A DNA stretch of 64,000 nucleotides from Paramecium pentaurelia (lineage: Eukaryota; Ciliophora; Oligohymenophorea; Peniculida; Parameciidae): positions 130,978 through 194,977 of the forward strand of contig CAJJDO010000151.1 of the NCBI GenBank assembly GCA_905183005.1, in the 5' to 3' direction. Below the pieces are notes generated by a model that saw only the letters and a program-made list of their open reading frames with translations, was not told where the DNA came from and ran no database searches. This document shows, piece after piece, positions 36,712-48,388 of this stretch; position 1 is the first letter of the stretch; each line of letters opens with the position of its first letter. The position numbers and the translations under genes were made by a program.

Positions 36712-38398
36712 ATGGGAGTTTGTAGTTCATCCAAACAGTGTGATAGCAAGACCAAACACAAGGATAATTTTAACTCAGCATTGACCAATACTGCAGAGGT
36801 TCAGCAAACCCTAAGAGAAATACCTCCAACCTAAAATGAATAGAGGTTAAATGAAAACCAAACCGTTTAAAGAAAATTGAGAAAATCAGGGACTTTGAGC
36901 TATTTTGAATATAAACAAGATAAAACAACAATAGACAAACAATTAAGTAAAATTTACTTTATATGTGTTTAGGAAGTAACAGGAAGATACCTTAGAAAGT
37001 ACCTTAACTTAAAATCAAAGTCACTGATGCAATAGCTTCAAAAGATTATTCTGTGTATAAGGGAAAGGTCAAAATACCCAATAAATCAACTCTTCGAGTA
37101 ATGCAACATAATAGCGATGGATAATTGGTAATTATGGAATAATTGCCATATGATTAAGAGGGTAAGGATTATATTGAGTGGCTCTAAAAAACCAATTTGG
37201 TAATTATTATTGTGATAATGAGTAGGAATTTTATCATATTGGAAAGATTCATGAAATCTTTATCTTTGGAAAGTAATTTTAAATAATAAGTGAATTTTGC
37301 ACAGGAGGTCCATTATCTGATTTATTGCATTGCAAATTATCAGAATAGATAGTTAGTAATATTCTGGATTAAATATTTGAAATCATTAATTTCCTTCATT
37401 CAAATAAGTTATCTCACAATAAGTTGACAATAGATAGTTTTTCTTTTTATTACGATTTGTAAAATTATTTGATTAAGTTGACTGATATCAGAAGTTTATT
37501 TAAACCTTAAAGAGAACCTTAACTTCAACTTATTTAATATGCATCTCCTGAAGCTCTAACCTCTCATCATCCTCATAAATCAAATGATATTTGGTCATTA
37601 GGAATTATTGCCTATTAACTTATGACTAGAAATTTGATTTATGAAGGTGATCAAGATTTGACTACAAATCAAGAAGTGAAATAGGCAATCCTAAGATGGA
37701 CATCTAAATAGGATATAAAAGATGAAATATCTGAAAGTTTTGAAGATTTAATTTTAAAAATGCTCAATCCTAATAAAAATGAAAGATATACTATAGAAGA
37801 ATGTTAGAAACATGAATTTATTGTACGTCATTAGAATCATAACTTGAATTGCTATTTTAAACACATATTTACAGAGAATTTTAGTAGTAAATTGTAGAAA
37901 TGGTTTATGATTTATCTTCTAAATAACTATGAACATTCTCATTATCATGTAGCACATAGAATATTTGATGTATTAGATAAAGATAAAGATGGAAAATTGA
38001 ATACAATAGAATTATTAGATTTTGAAAAAAGACTTAAATAAGCATAAGGATAGGAGATGAATATTAAAGTCATATAGAATTTAATAGATAAAAATATGAA
38101 TTTAGGATTAGAAGATTTTATTCTTATGATATCTAATAAATCATTATACATAACTCATCACAATCTCGATCATAGTTTTAAGAAATTAGGTAATAAAAAT
38201 TAAGAAATTACTGTAAAATCTTTGTCTAAAATAATCAATATTTCAGAAGAGGAATTGACAGTGGAATTTAATAATCATTAATTGTTTTATGAGGTATTTT
38301 TAAATATTCTATATTAGTCTTATTGTATTCCTTTAGAATTTGCATTATATGAGTCAATTATGAACTAGATTATGGTAGTTTAAAATGAATTTTAATGA
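36712..38398 (+). CDS. N-myristoylated EF-hand pseudokinase (CDPK-like), paralogue 1
   Basis: The 544-aa protein starts MGVCSSSK, a clear N-myristoylation/palmitoylation signal as in CDPKs. A protein-kinase fold is recognisable at about 120-380 by YHIGKIHEIFIF, SEFCTGGPLSDLLH, YASPEAL (subdomain VIII) and NDIWSLGIIAYQLM (IX). The catalytic residues are lost. The HRD loop reads LSHNKLTIDSFSF, DFG reads LTDIRSL, and no glycine loop or VAIK lysine is visible. EF-hands follow: DKDKDGKLNTIELLDFE (canonical, about 430) and a weaker IDKNMNLGLEDF. Introns: 36947-36972 and 37200-37225. The family is a Ca2+-sensing pseudokinase by inference. A convergent paralogue lies at 40115-41868. Confidence 0.8.
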
Positions 38399-38426
38399 AA
38401 TTTAATTGATTATATCATTAATAAAA

Positions 38427-38870
38427 ATGCTAAATTTGTTAAATTCTTTAGAAAACAATCCAAAGGTTCCATTCTAATTAAGAAGATATCGCCCTTCATT
38501 AACAATTCAAAGTGAACCAAAAAATTAACTTACTAGATAACATACAATTTAAGATCTTTTAAACTTCAAATTGTCTGGCATGTCTAGTAATATTCCTCCA
38601 CCATAATCAATAATTTAAAGAAAATTGAGTATTAGACCTTCATTAAAGTTGACCAAAATTACTCCTTTTGTCACAGAATCAGGAGATAATTGTACACCCC
38701 TTATAAAGAGAACTATCTCTTTGGAAAACACCAAGAAAGTTGACTTTCACCCTTCAGTCTTGGTAATTTACTCAGAGAATGGAATAAAGAAGAGAGAGAA
38801 GTTAATTGATGAATTTAGAGTTAAAAGAAAAGGCACCAGAAAAAACTGTATAATAATTTAAAAAAAATGA
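38427..38870 (+). CDS. basic hypothetical protein
   Basis: A 147-aa intronless gene lying between the two pseudokinase paralogues. It is Arg/Lys/Ser-rich (LRRYRPSLTIQSEPKNQ, RKLSIRPSLKLTKITPF) with a more ordered middle (KKVDFHPSVLVIYSENGIKK) and the tail VKRKGTRKNCIIIQKK. It starts 28 bases after the pseudokinase stop. No domain was recognised. Confidence 0.6.
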
Positions 38871-39179
38871 GTATCCAAATAAACCGATTTGATGATAATA
38901 TTGAGTATAGATTAAACAATCAAATATAAAAGCATTTTTATATTTAATCTTTCATTATCAAAGCTTATTAAGATATTAATTTATCATTAATACTTAATTT
39001 AATCATAATTTTATCCAGATTCTAATTATATATATATTATTTATACAAATTCTTCTATCTTTAACTTTAACAATTATGTGATTACTCACTTTAACATTGA
39101 TTACAATTAAATCCTTTGTTTATGTTTCATTAATATTTTGACTAATCAATAATTAAATTTAGATGACCTCATGAACAAG
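38871..39179. other. AT-rich spacer
   Basis: No gene was seen on the plus strand. The minus strand has an open, protein-like stretch (LVHEVIQIQLLISQ..) after the stop of the small gene at 39180, possibly a relic of a longer gene. Confidence 0.4.
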
Positions 39180-39379
39180 TCAATTGAATTTTTATTAATT
39201 ATAATCAAATCCAGTAGAATAAAAGAAGTTTCGGATACATTCCTAACAATCTTCATATTGGTAAATTTCAACACCATCAATATATTAACTAGAATGAAAT
39301 AGTTTGATCTTAACAATTATTTATCTATTAATTGATTTTCAAATTAAACTATTTACATTTCATCTTTTAATTCTTTCAT
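39180..39379 (-). CDS. small hypothetical protein with one intron
   Basis: A 57-aa model with a 26-nt intron at 39289-39314. The two exons join cleanly into MKELKDEMQIVQFENQLIDK then QFQYIDGVEIYQYEDCQECI then RNFFYSTGFDYNQQKFN and TGA. The composition and the phased intron argue for a real gene or the 5' part of a decayed one. No family was recognised. Confidence 0.35.
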
Positions 39380-40114
39380 AAAACTATAATATTTATACAC
39401 TAAAGTTTTCTATAAAACCCTATTAATTTATCATAATTGATATAATCATACAATCTTATCATATAAATTTCTATTGTTTTATTAAATTATATTAACAATT
39501 TTAGATAATAATTTATTTTTTTAATTTGAAATGATTAATTCTTATAATCATTTATATGTCAATGTGAAGGATTTATGCCCATAAAATACAGTTAATTTGA
39601 TGGTTCTATACTTTAAATTGAATAAGAGTATGAATAATTAAATTGATTTTATTTATTTTAAAGGTGACTTATAGATTTAAAGATGAATCTAGTTTGCAAG
39701 TGTATTATTTACTATTTATAATACTAATTTTGTTGAATATCAATTTATAATATTGGAATTAGATATATTTTGAAATAGTTAAATTTTAATCATTATCTGT
39801 ATAATTATTTATTGTTATCTGAATAATGATTGATTAAACAATATAATTTAACAATTGATCAATAATTTTAGGATTAACTATTATTTATTTAATTTTATTT
39901 TTTCTTAAATTATTTTCTGATAGAGACTATTATCAATTTAATTGGAATAAGTTTATCTTTCAATAACATATGAATTACTTATAAAGAATTATCTGAAATA
40001 TTATGTCATAAGAAATTCATTTATAATAATTTTAATAATATTAAAAGCATCTAAATTTTAATTTTTCTTATTTAATATTATGTTAAATAAAAATAAAATG
40101 AGGACTCTTTATTA
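39380..40114. other. AT-rich region, weak ORF only
   Basis: A plus-strand ORF from ATG 39531 reads NHLYVNVKDLCPQNTVNLMV, which looks like real protein, but it soon becomes hydrophobic low-complexity sequence. No firm gene model can be given. Confidence 0.3.
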
Positions 40115-41868
40115 TCAATCTATTGGAATTGGTGTTTCATAATTAAATATGAATTCTATGTACTCTTATAGATTTAACTATATATAATATAAATATAATA
40201 TTCTTACACCATCATTGAGATTAAATGATTTAAAATCTTAAAGAATTTATAATTCATTAATATTATCTATTACTTTATATAATGATTTTGGAGTGATTAG
40301 ATTTGATTATCTAGATAGAATTTTAAAACTAGATTCCATAATGTCTTAAGTTAAAATAATATCTTTATTAGAAGCTGATAGAAGAAATTCATCTAAAGTG
40401 AGATCTTTTTATAGATTTAATTGATCAATCAAATCCTTACCTTCAAGTGAAAATAATTCTTTTAATTCTTCTAAACTCAAACTTCCATCTGAATTAATAT
40501 CAGCTGTAATAAATAATTTGGTTAAGACTTTTAAATGATCATTAGCATAATTTTGAAGTAGATACTAAAATATACATTTATGTAAATAGGTCATATTCTT
40601 ACATTTTATCATATTTTTTAACGGTTGTAATAAATCTTATGGTTAAACTTATTTCATCTTAATGAGGAATGGATGTTCCAAACATTATTTTAAACTAATT
40701 CTATCATGACGATTGATGTGTAACATTTCAAGTAATAATGAATTCATCTCTGAAGGATATTTATTTAAATAATATTCAGGTTTGAATGAATGAATTTCTG
40801 AAATATCATAAGGTAATTCTTTATTTTTTAATTAGAGTATTATAATTGCCAATGCCCAAACATCACTACATTAATTTTTGGTTTTAATTTCAATAGGATT
40901 ACGATCATTATATTTATTGTTAGAATTTTAATGCTTTGATTATAATGGATCTTCATAAAGATGAGCATTTTTTGGATATATTAATTAATAAATGCTTCTG
41001 ATATTAGATAATTTGATAAATGGTGTAGAGGAATCATCAAAGATTGAGAAACTGTCAATTGTTAATTCATCATGACTTAATCCTAAAGAATGTATATAAG
41101 CTAATGCTTCAATCATTTGATAAAATATTATTCCAATTTATTGATCATCATATTTACGATTTTCTATGTATTTAGATAAAGAACCTCCTGAACAACATTC
41201 ATACATTATTTAATATGTTTTTTTTTAATGATCAACAAGAACGTCAATTATTTTTACAATATGCATATTATCCTAAATTATTAATCTGCTTACCAGTTTA
41301 ATTTCTTCCAATTTCTCAATATATTAGTGATTCTTACTATCAAACTTAAGTAACTCAACTTAAACTAATTAGCCTGTTTCATTATGTTACATTACCGTTT
41401 TGCCTAAATTTTCTGCTATGTTATACATCATATCATACCTAAATTTTTGCTTGACACTATTGAATAGTTTCTAGAGGCAGACACTTGAAGAGTTTTAGTT
41501 CCTTATCTAATACTGTTTCTTTTATAAGGAACATTCAATAATGATGATCTCTTTATTTATTGCTACTCTTATAATAAAGAAGGTTAGACAATCAATGTTT
41601 TTGTTGTAGTAGTTGTAGCATGTGAAGCTCTTCTAATACTCATTGTACCATTTTTTATTGAATTAATTTATACTGGAGTTGTTGTTTTATTAGGAGAATG
41701 GTTCCTTTGGGCAGTTAAAGCTTTTTTATTTAAATTAAGCTCTTCCAATTAGTTTGTATTATTTTTCTATGCTGAAACTAATGAAATTTATTGATTTGCT
41801 TAGGTTTCCGGTTAAAGTTTCTTTTATTTCTAATTATTTTTTGTAGATGAAGAAGTACAAACTCCCAT
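40115..41868 (-). CDS. N-myristoylated EF-hand pseudokinase (CDPK-like), paralogue 2
   Basis: A 575-aa paralogue of the gene at 36712-38398, on the opposite strand. It starts MGVCTSSS (myristoylation plus Cys4). Its kinase-like region matches paralogue 1 block by block: TVMQHNETGQLV, IMYECCSGGSLSKYIE, LGLSHDELTIDSFSIF in place of HRDLKPEN, KLSNIRSIY in place of DFG, and CSDVWALAIIIL. EF-hand ADINSDGSLSLEELKELF is canonical (D-x-N-x-D-x-S-x-x-x-x-E). One intron at 41413-41438 (26 nt). Conservation of the altered catalytic motifs in both copies argues that the pseudokinase state is old and selected. Confidence 0.8.
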
Positions 41869-42740
41869 TAATTATAAATAATCAAATTTAAATTAGGGAC
41901 ATTTAGAAGTTTATCATATAAATACAACTATTTAAATATCTTAAATATAATTATTCACTTGGATTAGATATAATTCAACTATTAAATTATTTTAAATAAT
42001 ATCTAATCCATTTAAACTCACTTTCTTTAGGACAAATATATATAGACAATATTATTTTTACTAAATTAATATTTATTCTGTGATTTTTATATTATAAAAT
42101 TCTCAAAATAATTGATTTTCATTTATTTAAAATTAATTCAATTGTTTACTAGGATTATTATATAAACACATATATAATCAATTATTATAATAGTTCTTTA
42201 TAATTGTTAAGCTCAATAAATGTAAACATAACCCATATATAACGATTGACTTATTTTGAAAAAAATACTATCACTATTTATAGATATAAGTGTAATACAT
42301 TTTTATTTATTCTTATTTTGTAATTTAATTCACTTAACTCATATAAATTTTGTAAAAAACAACATTATTATATATTAAAATTCTCAGCCTCTTGTAGATT
42401 CAGAATAAGATTAAAAGAAACTTGAAGAATTTAAACTATTAGCTAATATAGAAAATGATTAATTGGTTTATATCAAATCCATTATATAAAAAAATAAATT
42501 ATAAATTTAATCAATAAAGTTAAAATTATAAAAACAGTATAATAATTTTATAATATTTCATTTTAACAATAAATACTAGTATTCTTGTAAAAGGTAGACA
42601 TTAGATATAAATTTTAATGATTTATAAATTTATAATTTATTTACTTTTTTTTTTGGTATATTTTAATTTGTCAAATAAGCGGGAAATCTATTTCTTAAGA
42701 TGAATTATTTTATAAGGACATTTATTTAATTATAAATTAC
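41869..42740. other. AT-rich intergenic region
   Basis: About 870 bases between divergent genes. The only structure noticed is a 12-bp perfect inverted repeat at 41960-42010. No gene was supported. Confidence 0.5.
41960..42010. repeat. 12-bp perfect inverted repeat (stem-loop)
   Basis: TGGATTAGATAT at 41960-41971 is matched by ATATCTAATCCA at 41999-42010, leaving a 27-base loop. It lies in intergenic DNA about 90 bases upstream of the pseudokinase start at 41868. It may be a protein-binding palindrome or chance. Confidence 0.5.
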
Positions 42741-43467
42741 ATGTATACAGGCACTATTTCAGTAATCTATGGTCCAATGGTAAATGTATTATAATATTTC
42801 AGTTTTCTGGTAAAACAAGTGAACTAATGAGATTGGTTAAGAGATTTACAATTTCTGAAAGAAAATGTGTTGTTTTAAATTATGCAAACGATAACAGATA
42901 CTCAGAAGAATAATGTATTTCAAGTCATGATAAGTATGCTGTTTATTTAAAAAAATGAAGACAATATTTAAAAGCCGTAAAAGTATGCAAATTGAATGAA
43001 GCTTATGATAAGTGTAAGGAAAGTGATGTTGTGGCTATTGATGAAGGTTAATTCTTTTAAGATGTAATTAAAATTAATAATTATATAGATTGTGGAATTT
43101 AGTGAGAAAATGGCAAATTTAGGAAAGATTGTTATTGTAGCAGCTTTAGATGGAACCTTTGACAGGAAACCTTTTCATAATATTTTAAACTTAATACCTT
43201 TAGCAGAACGCATAACAAAATTAACTGCAGTATGTTGGTTTTGTAAAAGAGAAAATGCATCATTTACTAAAAGAATAGTATAATCATAAGAGAGTAAATA
43301 AAATAAATAAAATTTTAGTTGAATTGATTGGTGGTGAAGATTGCTATAAACCAGCATGTAGATAGTGTTTCCATTTAGCTGAAAATCAATTGAAAAGTCA
43401 ATCTATTCCACAATCAATATATGTTAATTAAGAGAATCATTATGATCAAAATAATTTGATTTGCTGA
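42741..43467 (+). CDS. thymidine kinase (type II, TK1-like)
   Basis: The 208-aa product phosphorylates thymidine for the dTTP salvage pathway in the cytosol. The N-terminus holds the P-loop GPMFSGKTSEL, split by the first intron right after GPM. Then NDNRYSEEQ, the catalytic segment VVAIDEGQFFQD (Glu as base), and AALDGTFDRKPF, the lasso region typical of type II TK. Zinc cysteines: CWFCKRENASF and CYKPACRQCF. Introns: 42780-42802 (ending CAG), 42934-42960, 43064-43088 and 43294-43318. Length is normal for the family (about 200-230 aa). Confidence 0.92.
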
Positions 43468-43510
43468 GCAAAAACTATAATTAATTTATATTTTTTATTA
43501 TTAAACCATC

Positions 43511-43831
43511 ATGAGTTATAATGGAAATGCATTATTGACACCTTCACGATATGGTGGTGAATCTTGGAATGCTTAGACATGCTTCACTGCTTAAGAGGAC
43601 TATTTTGAATGTTTAGATAGAGAAAATTCAACTAATGGTAATTGAATTATTAATCCAGTCAATCGTAAACTTTGTGGAAGAGAACATTAATTATGGAAGG
43701 AAACATGTCCAGATAGTGATAGAAGAGCCTAAATGATATTTAGAAGACTTGAAAGACAAAATTAAGCATTGTATACATCAGAATAGCTCAGATAATATAA
43801 TAATCATTAAAACAATAGAAGCTTCAAATGA
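43511..43831 (+). CDS. twin CX9C protein, COX6B/COA6 family
   Basis: The 99-aa protein has C-x9-C (CFTAQEDYFEC) and C-x10-C (CGREHQLWKETC). This spacing is shared by COX6B and the cytochrome oxidase assembly factor COA6. The context TCFTAQEDYFECLDRE recalls COA6 (C..ARDEYWKCLD) more than COX6B. Such proteins are imported into the mitochondrial intermembrane space and oxidised there. One intron at 43638-43658 (21 nt). It starts 43 bases after the thymidine kinase stop. Choosing COA6 over COX6B is a judgement. Confidence 0.72.
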
Positions 43832-44156
43832 TTAATGAAAAATGCACAAAATAAAATAAAAAATATATTATAATAATATAAAGAATAAAAATAAATTAAT
43901 AATCTACTTTTATTATATTGATATCATTAAAATAATTGATTAATGGATAATATTTGGTGAGAAGAAATTGAATAAAAAAATCAAATTATAATTTTTGATT
44001 AAAGAGTGTGTTTTAAAAAGATTTACTAAAAATTGTAGATATATAAGATGTATATAATTAAGAAATCACATTCAAAATATTGAGAATGATATGTTAATTT
44101 AAATAAATCTTAAATTAGTTAAAGATAATAAATAAAAAAAAAGTGATATATTAATA
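43832..44156. other. AT-rich spacer
   Basis: About 325 bases, A-rich on the plus strand, with no supported gene. It probably contains the 3' UTR of the twin-CX9C gene and the promoter of the kinase. Confidence 0.45.
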
Positions 44157-45738
44157 ATGTCATATATTTCTAGTTGGCCTGTGTTTATAGAGTGTGATCC
44201 ATGCACAAAGTTTTGGAATAGAAATGAATGTGTTATTGATCATAATATTTTAATGAATGAAGAATTAATGAAAACAGATCAAAAGAATATTATAATTAAA
44301 GAATAAACATATATTCTAACCAATTAGGGTTAATTTTACTATTAGAAACAAAATAAATTGAGATGGGTTTAATTAAATACATCAATAAGTGTTAAACTTA
44401 TAGAATTAAAGTTACCTCAAAGAGAACATGATGTTGTAAAAGTAATCCGAATAAAGAGAAATTAAAGAGTATACGCATGCTTTTGGAGTTTAGATTTGTA
44501 ATTGTTTAACTGATTACAGTTAGAAGACATTCTAATATTTTAAAAGAATAGCAGGATTTTGTGTATGTTAGAATTTTGAACAACTTTACACAATATAAGA
44601 TCTATTGGGAAAAGGTGGATATTCAAAAGTGTATCAATTGTGTCCAGTGAATAGATTACCTTATTAGTAGTAATATTATGCTGGCAAAATATATAATAAA
44701 GTTGAAGTAAATTCAAAAAAGAACTTAATTTAAATATCACATTTAATAAGATAAGAATGTGAAATACTCAAAAAGTTAAATTCACCATTCATTATAACTT
44801 TATTTGAAATCATTTAATTAGATGAACAATTAAGTAATGAGTTTATGAATATGTTATAGTTTTGATAACAGAACTACTAAGAAGTGGATCATTATATTAA
44901 TTACTTAAAGAGAAAGTTCGAATACAAGAAATTGAAGCTAATGGAATTATATTAAGAATTGCTTTAGGATTACAATGTCTACATAAGTAAATGGGATAAT
45001 TAATTTAGTTTAGGGTATGTTCATAGAGATATTAAACTTGAAAATGTATTATTAGATAAAGATTAGATCAAAATTATTGATTTTGGATTTGCAGAATAAA
45101 TAAATAGAGAAGTATTGACTTCAGGATAAGGAACTATTGGTTATATGGCACCAGAAATCTTTTAAGATTAACCATATACAGAATTAGGAGATGTATTTAG
45201 TTTAGGAGTAGTATATTATCTATTATTGACTGGTAAATCTCCATTTAGAGGACATAATTAAGATAATATTATGAGAGCAAATAAATTATGTGAAGTTGAT
45301 TTTAGTGAATATTGTTTTGTAAATGTGAGTCAAAAAGTTATTAACTTAGTCAAAGCAATGCTTTAAAGAAATCCAAAAAATAGAATTAGTCTAAATGAAG
45401 TTATTCAATCATTGAGAACTTAAAATCCAATGATGGATTATCCTTATCATACTAATTCAGTTGATGGCTCTTAAATGACTAAATAAGCTGGAATTAGATC
45501 TCTCTATTTATTAAGTCAAAATTCTTAAGATTCTCTAAGAGGTTAGAAAGCTTAGTAGAATAGATTAAATGTTACAGATAAATTCGTTGTGAAGACAAGT
45601 ACGTTTCGACCTTCACTTGTTAATTTAGATAGTAGTCATAATGAAAATGAAGACTTAGAGGATAATCATCTACCTGGATCTGTTGTGGAATTCTTGTTTG
45701 TTTCAATGAACATTATGAATAACAATAAATTTCCATGA
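44157..45738 (+). CDS. Ser/Thr protein kinase with N-terminal PH-like domain
   Basis: The 503-aa protein has a PH-like segment at about 55-130 (YILTNQGQFYYQKQNKLRWV; the sheets and final helix fit a PH domain). The kinase domain spans about 150-410: LLGKGGYSKVYQL, ATP lysine in YYAGKIYN, EYVHRDIKLENVLL-type catalytic loop (GYVHRDIKLENVLL), IDFGFAEQI, GTIGYMAPEIF. The tail is Ser/Gln-rich and acidic. All catalytic residues are present. The arrangement is common among ciliate CAMK/AGC-related kinases. Introns: 44498-44519 (ending CAG), 44834-44859 and 44987-45008. The target is unknown. Confidence 0.82.
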
Positions 45739-45769
45739 TATTAAATTAATAATTATGTAATTCTCTTGT

Positions 45770-46593
45770 ATGTTCTGTGAACATAAAGGGAATCTCCCAG
45801 AATTACTTAATATGGTAAACATCAAAAAATATTCAAGGCTCTTTCCTCAAAATATCAAACTGATTTTTGTTAATTCTAATTACATAGTCCAATTACTATT
45901 CAATTCTAAGATTAAGTATGTTTTGAAGAATAAGAAGAGTATTTCAAATTGTATTTAGTCTAATTAATTAGTTATTATACATACCCATAACTGAAAGATA
46001 ATCAAAAACACCTTACTGAATATTATAGATATCATAGAGACATCCCACGTATTTTCATTAAGAATATCACTTCTTAATTAGAAGTTTATCATGAAAAATA
46101 AAGAGAAATCAGATATAAGAAAATAAAGAAATAATTAGGAATGTAAGTCAAAGATACAACAAGAGATGATATTATTTAACCATTTAAGGCTCTTAAAGGT
46201 CTTAGTGAGTTATAGACTTCAAGACAATTGTAGTAATTGTTAAAATAAATCAAACCACTTCATTATGATAAAAGCGGAATTGCAACTTTGATTTAATAAT
46301 AAAAGTAATAGATGTTACAATCCCCAAATTTAAAAAGATTATTAAAAATGGATAACATTAAAACTACTACCACTTTGATGACAACCAAAAGAACTCATCA
46401 TACTTATCATACTATATAAGATATAAAAAAGAAAAGTCATAAAAAATAACTTACTTTATGCACTGAGTACTCTCCTGATGAAAGGAATGATTTTTATAAG
46501 AGATGGTCTGATGTTTTAAGTCATAGATAATTATAATATCATAAAAATAAAATAAAATGCACTCTTCTTAACAAAAAGAAATCACTTAAATGA
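45770..46593 (+). CDS. basic hypothetical protein, coiled coil
   Basis: The 3' two-thirds is certain: an open frame of about 190 codons reading DNQKHLTEYYRYHRDIPRIF, then EKQREIRYKKIKKQLGMQVK, with a Lys/His/Thr-rich C-terminus. The 5' part has several possible introns (a 20-nt one at about 45931, and probably a 23-nt and a 19-nt one before it), giving 253 or 267 aa. The preferred N-terminus is MFCEHKGNLPELLNMALSSK. Function unknown. It begins 31 bases after the kinase stop. Confidence 0.55.
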
Positions 46594-47090
46594 TTTTTAT
46601 AATATTGTATTTATAATATGAATAAAGCTGTTAGAATAAGATGATAAATCATGTTATCTAATAATACTTTCAATGAAATTATCCAAAATCAAATTTAAAA
46701 TCTTTGTTTTTTTAATCATAATTATGAAATTCATATTATATTTATAATATTCATCTGTATCTCTTATTTCAATTATTAAGTATAATTAATTTATTTAATC
46801 TTTTTAGTTATTCTACTTTATTAATATCTAACAAAAGTATTACTATTTTATCAAAATCAAATTATTTTTTTATATACTCCAAAAATTTACATTATTTTGG
46901 ACATTTCTAAATTCATTAATAATCATCTCTATTAAATCTTAAACATCATCCTAAATATATAACAATTAGAATATTATAAAAAATCTTTATTATAAATTTT
47001 GATATTGAAGTAATTCAGAATATTTTACAACTCCTTTTAATCAGATTTAATTTTTACATTATTAAATTTAATCTACATACTTATAAATAA
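46594..47090. other. AT-rich spacer between convergent genes
   Basis: Nearly 500 bases with nothing recognisable, unusually long for a convergent spacer here. Confidence 0.5.
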
Positions 47091-48338
47091 TCATGAAATT
47101 AATAACAAATTAATATATAATATAAGCATATGAGCAAAACTAATTAGATGTCTTGTTTTAACATGTAATTTTAATCCTTTATTATTTATTGAATGTGCAA
47201 ATCCAATCTATTTATCAGTTTAATCAAAAACAGTATAATAGCTATGTAAGAATGCATCACCTAACAATAAAAAGTCATCTATCTCTGATCTTTCTAGTTT
47301 AGTATTACATTTTGATTGACTGCCATCTAATATTGTACAAGCTATCATAATATTGATAATAATATTATACAATAGATATAGTCTTAAGGATTTAAAAGTA
47401 ATTCTAAGGTACTATTGATTCTTATTTTTATAATAGGAAATTAATCAATAATTCCTTGTTCATGAGTTGCATCTACGAAGCAATGTACAGTACTATAAGA
47501 TGGTGCATAATTTTCAACTTTGTATGAACATTGTACTCCTTTTGCTGTAAATACTTACAACATATCATCTATTGCAATTGCAGGAATAGTTAGACAACTA
47601 GTTCCACTGTCCACTAAAGCTGTTGTAATAGTAAATAATTCATCATCAATTGACATTCCCTCTATTCCTATCAGATATTGATATTCAGATAATAGTGGTA
47701 CATAAGATATCTTTTAGTCCTTTTACACAAATTGCATATCAATACCTCCAAAAAGTATATAACTACCAAATTCACCTTCATCTTTTAAATATAATGAAAA
47801 GTATTTTTTAGATATAAGTTTTTATTAATAAAGTGATTCCAAAATAGATGGATATGGATTGGCAGCAATAGAATGAAATCCAAGTCCTAGAATACCTCCA
47901 CTTGATGCAATATTCCCACTTGCATTTTCAATTAATAGAAAGGATTAATTAAACTTGATATTATGCATCCACACTTAATCCCAAGCCAAAGTACCTGAAA
48001 TTGGACCATCATCATAGAAAATTTAATAACGAGAATCAGTTTTAATACAAGTCTAACTCGCTTTATAATCATATCGCTTGACTATTATATGAATTTCTTA
48101 TTATATATTTACCATAATTAAGGAATCCTTTTGCATCTATTGATGGAACCCATAGATCAGAAGATCCAGTATCTATAATTAATTCCATCTGTTATTTCAT
48201 AGATCCAAATTGCATCTAAACTCTGTATTCTACTTGATGAATATCATGAATAGGATCCACAATAGTTAAATGTCTTTTTATTTGATACATGATACTCTTA
48301 GTTTGATACAATAACCCAAGTAACACTATTAGAAACAT
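47091..48338 (-). CDS. secreted/GPI-anchored pepsin-like aspartic protease
   Basis: The 395-aa protein starts with a signal peptide (MFLIVLLGLLYQTKS; the upstream ATG was chosen for this). The two catalytic Asp motifs are IIDTGSSDLWVPS (about 53) and ALVDSGTSCLTIPA (about 230). The flap/fold blocks ILGLGFHSI, YILFGGIDMQF and LLLGDAFLHSYYTVFDQTDK are in the right order for family A1. No propeptide is evident between the signal peptide and the body. The C-terminus is hydrophobic (ISFAHMLILYINLLLIS), as in GPI-anchor signals. Introns: 48082-48112 (31 nt) and 47342-47370 (29 nt). It shares a 50-bp divergent promoter with the kelch gene. Confidence 0.88.
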
Positions 48339-48388
48339 AATAAATGAAATAATCAACTATTCAAAGTTAATTAAATCGCAGTAGACAA
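48339..48388. promoter_or_regulatory. 50-bp bidirectional promoter region
   Basis: Only 50 bases separate the start codons of the aspartic protease (minus) and the kelch gene (plus). Both transcription starts must lie here or inside the coding regions. No motif was identified. Confidence 0.55.

Noticed and set aside
41211..41230. Possible frameshift in the second pseudokinase at a T homopolymer
   Set aside because: A recount gave nine T residues. With nine the frame is continuous (..DHQKKTYQIMYECC..), so there is no frameshift.
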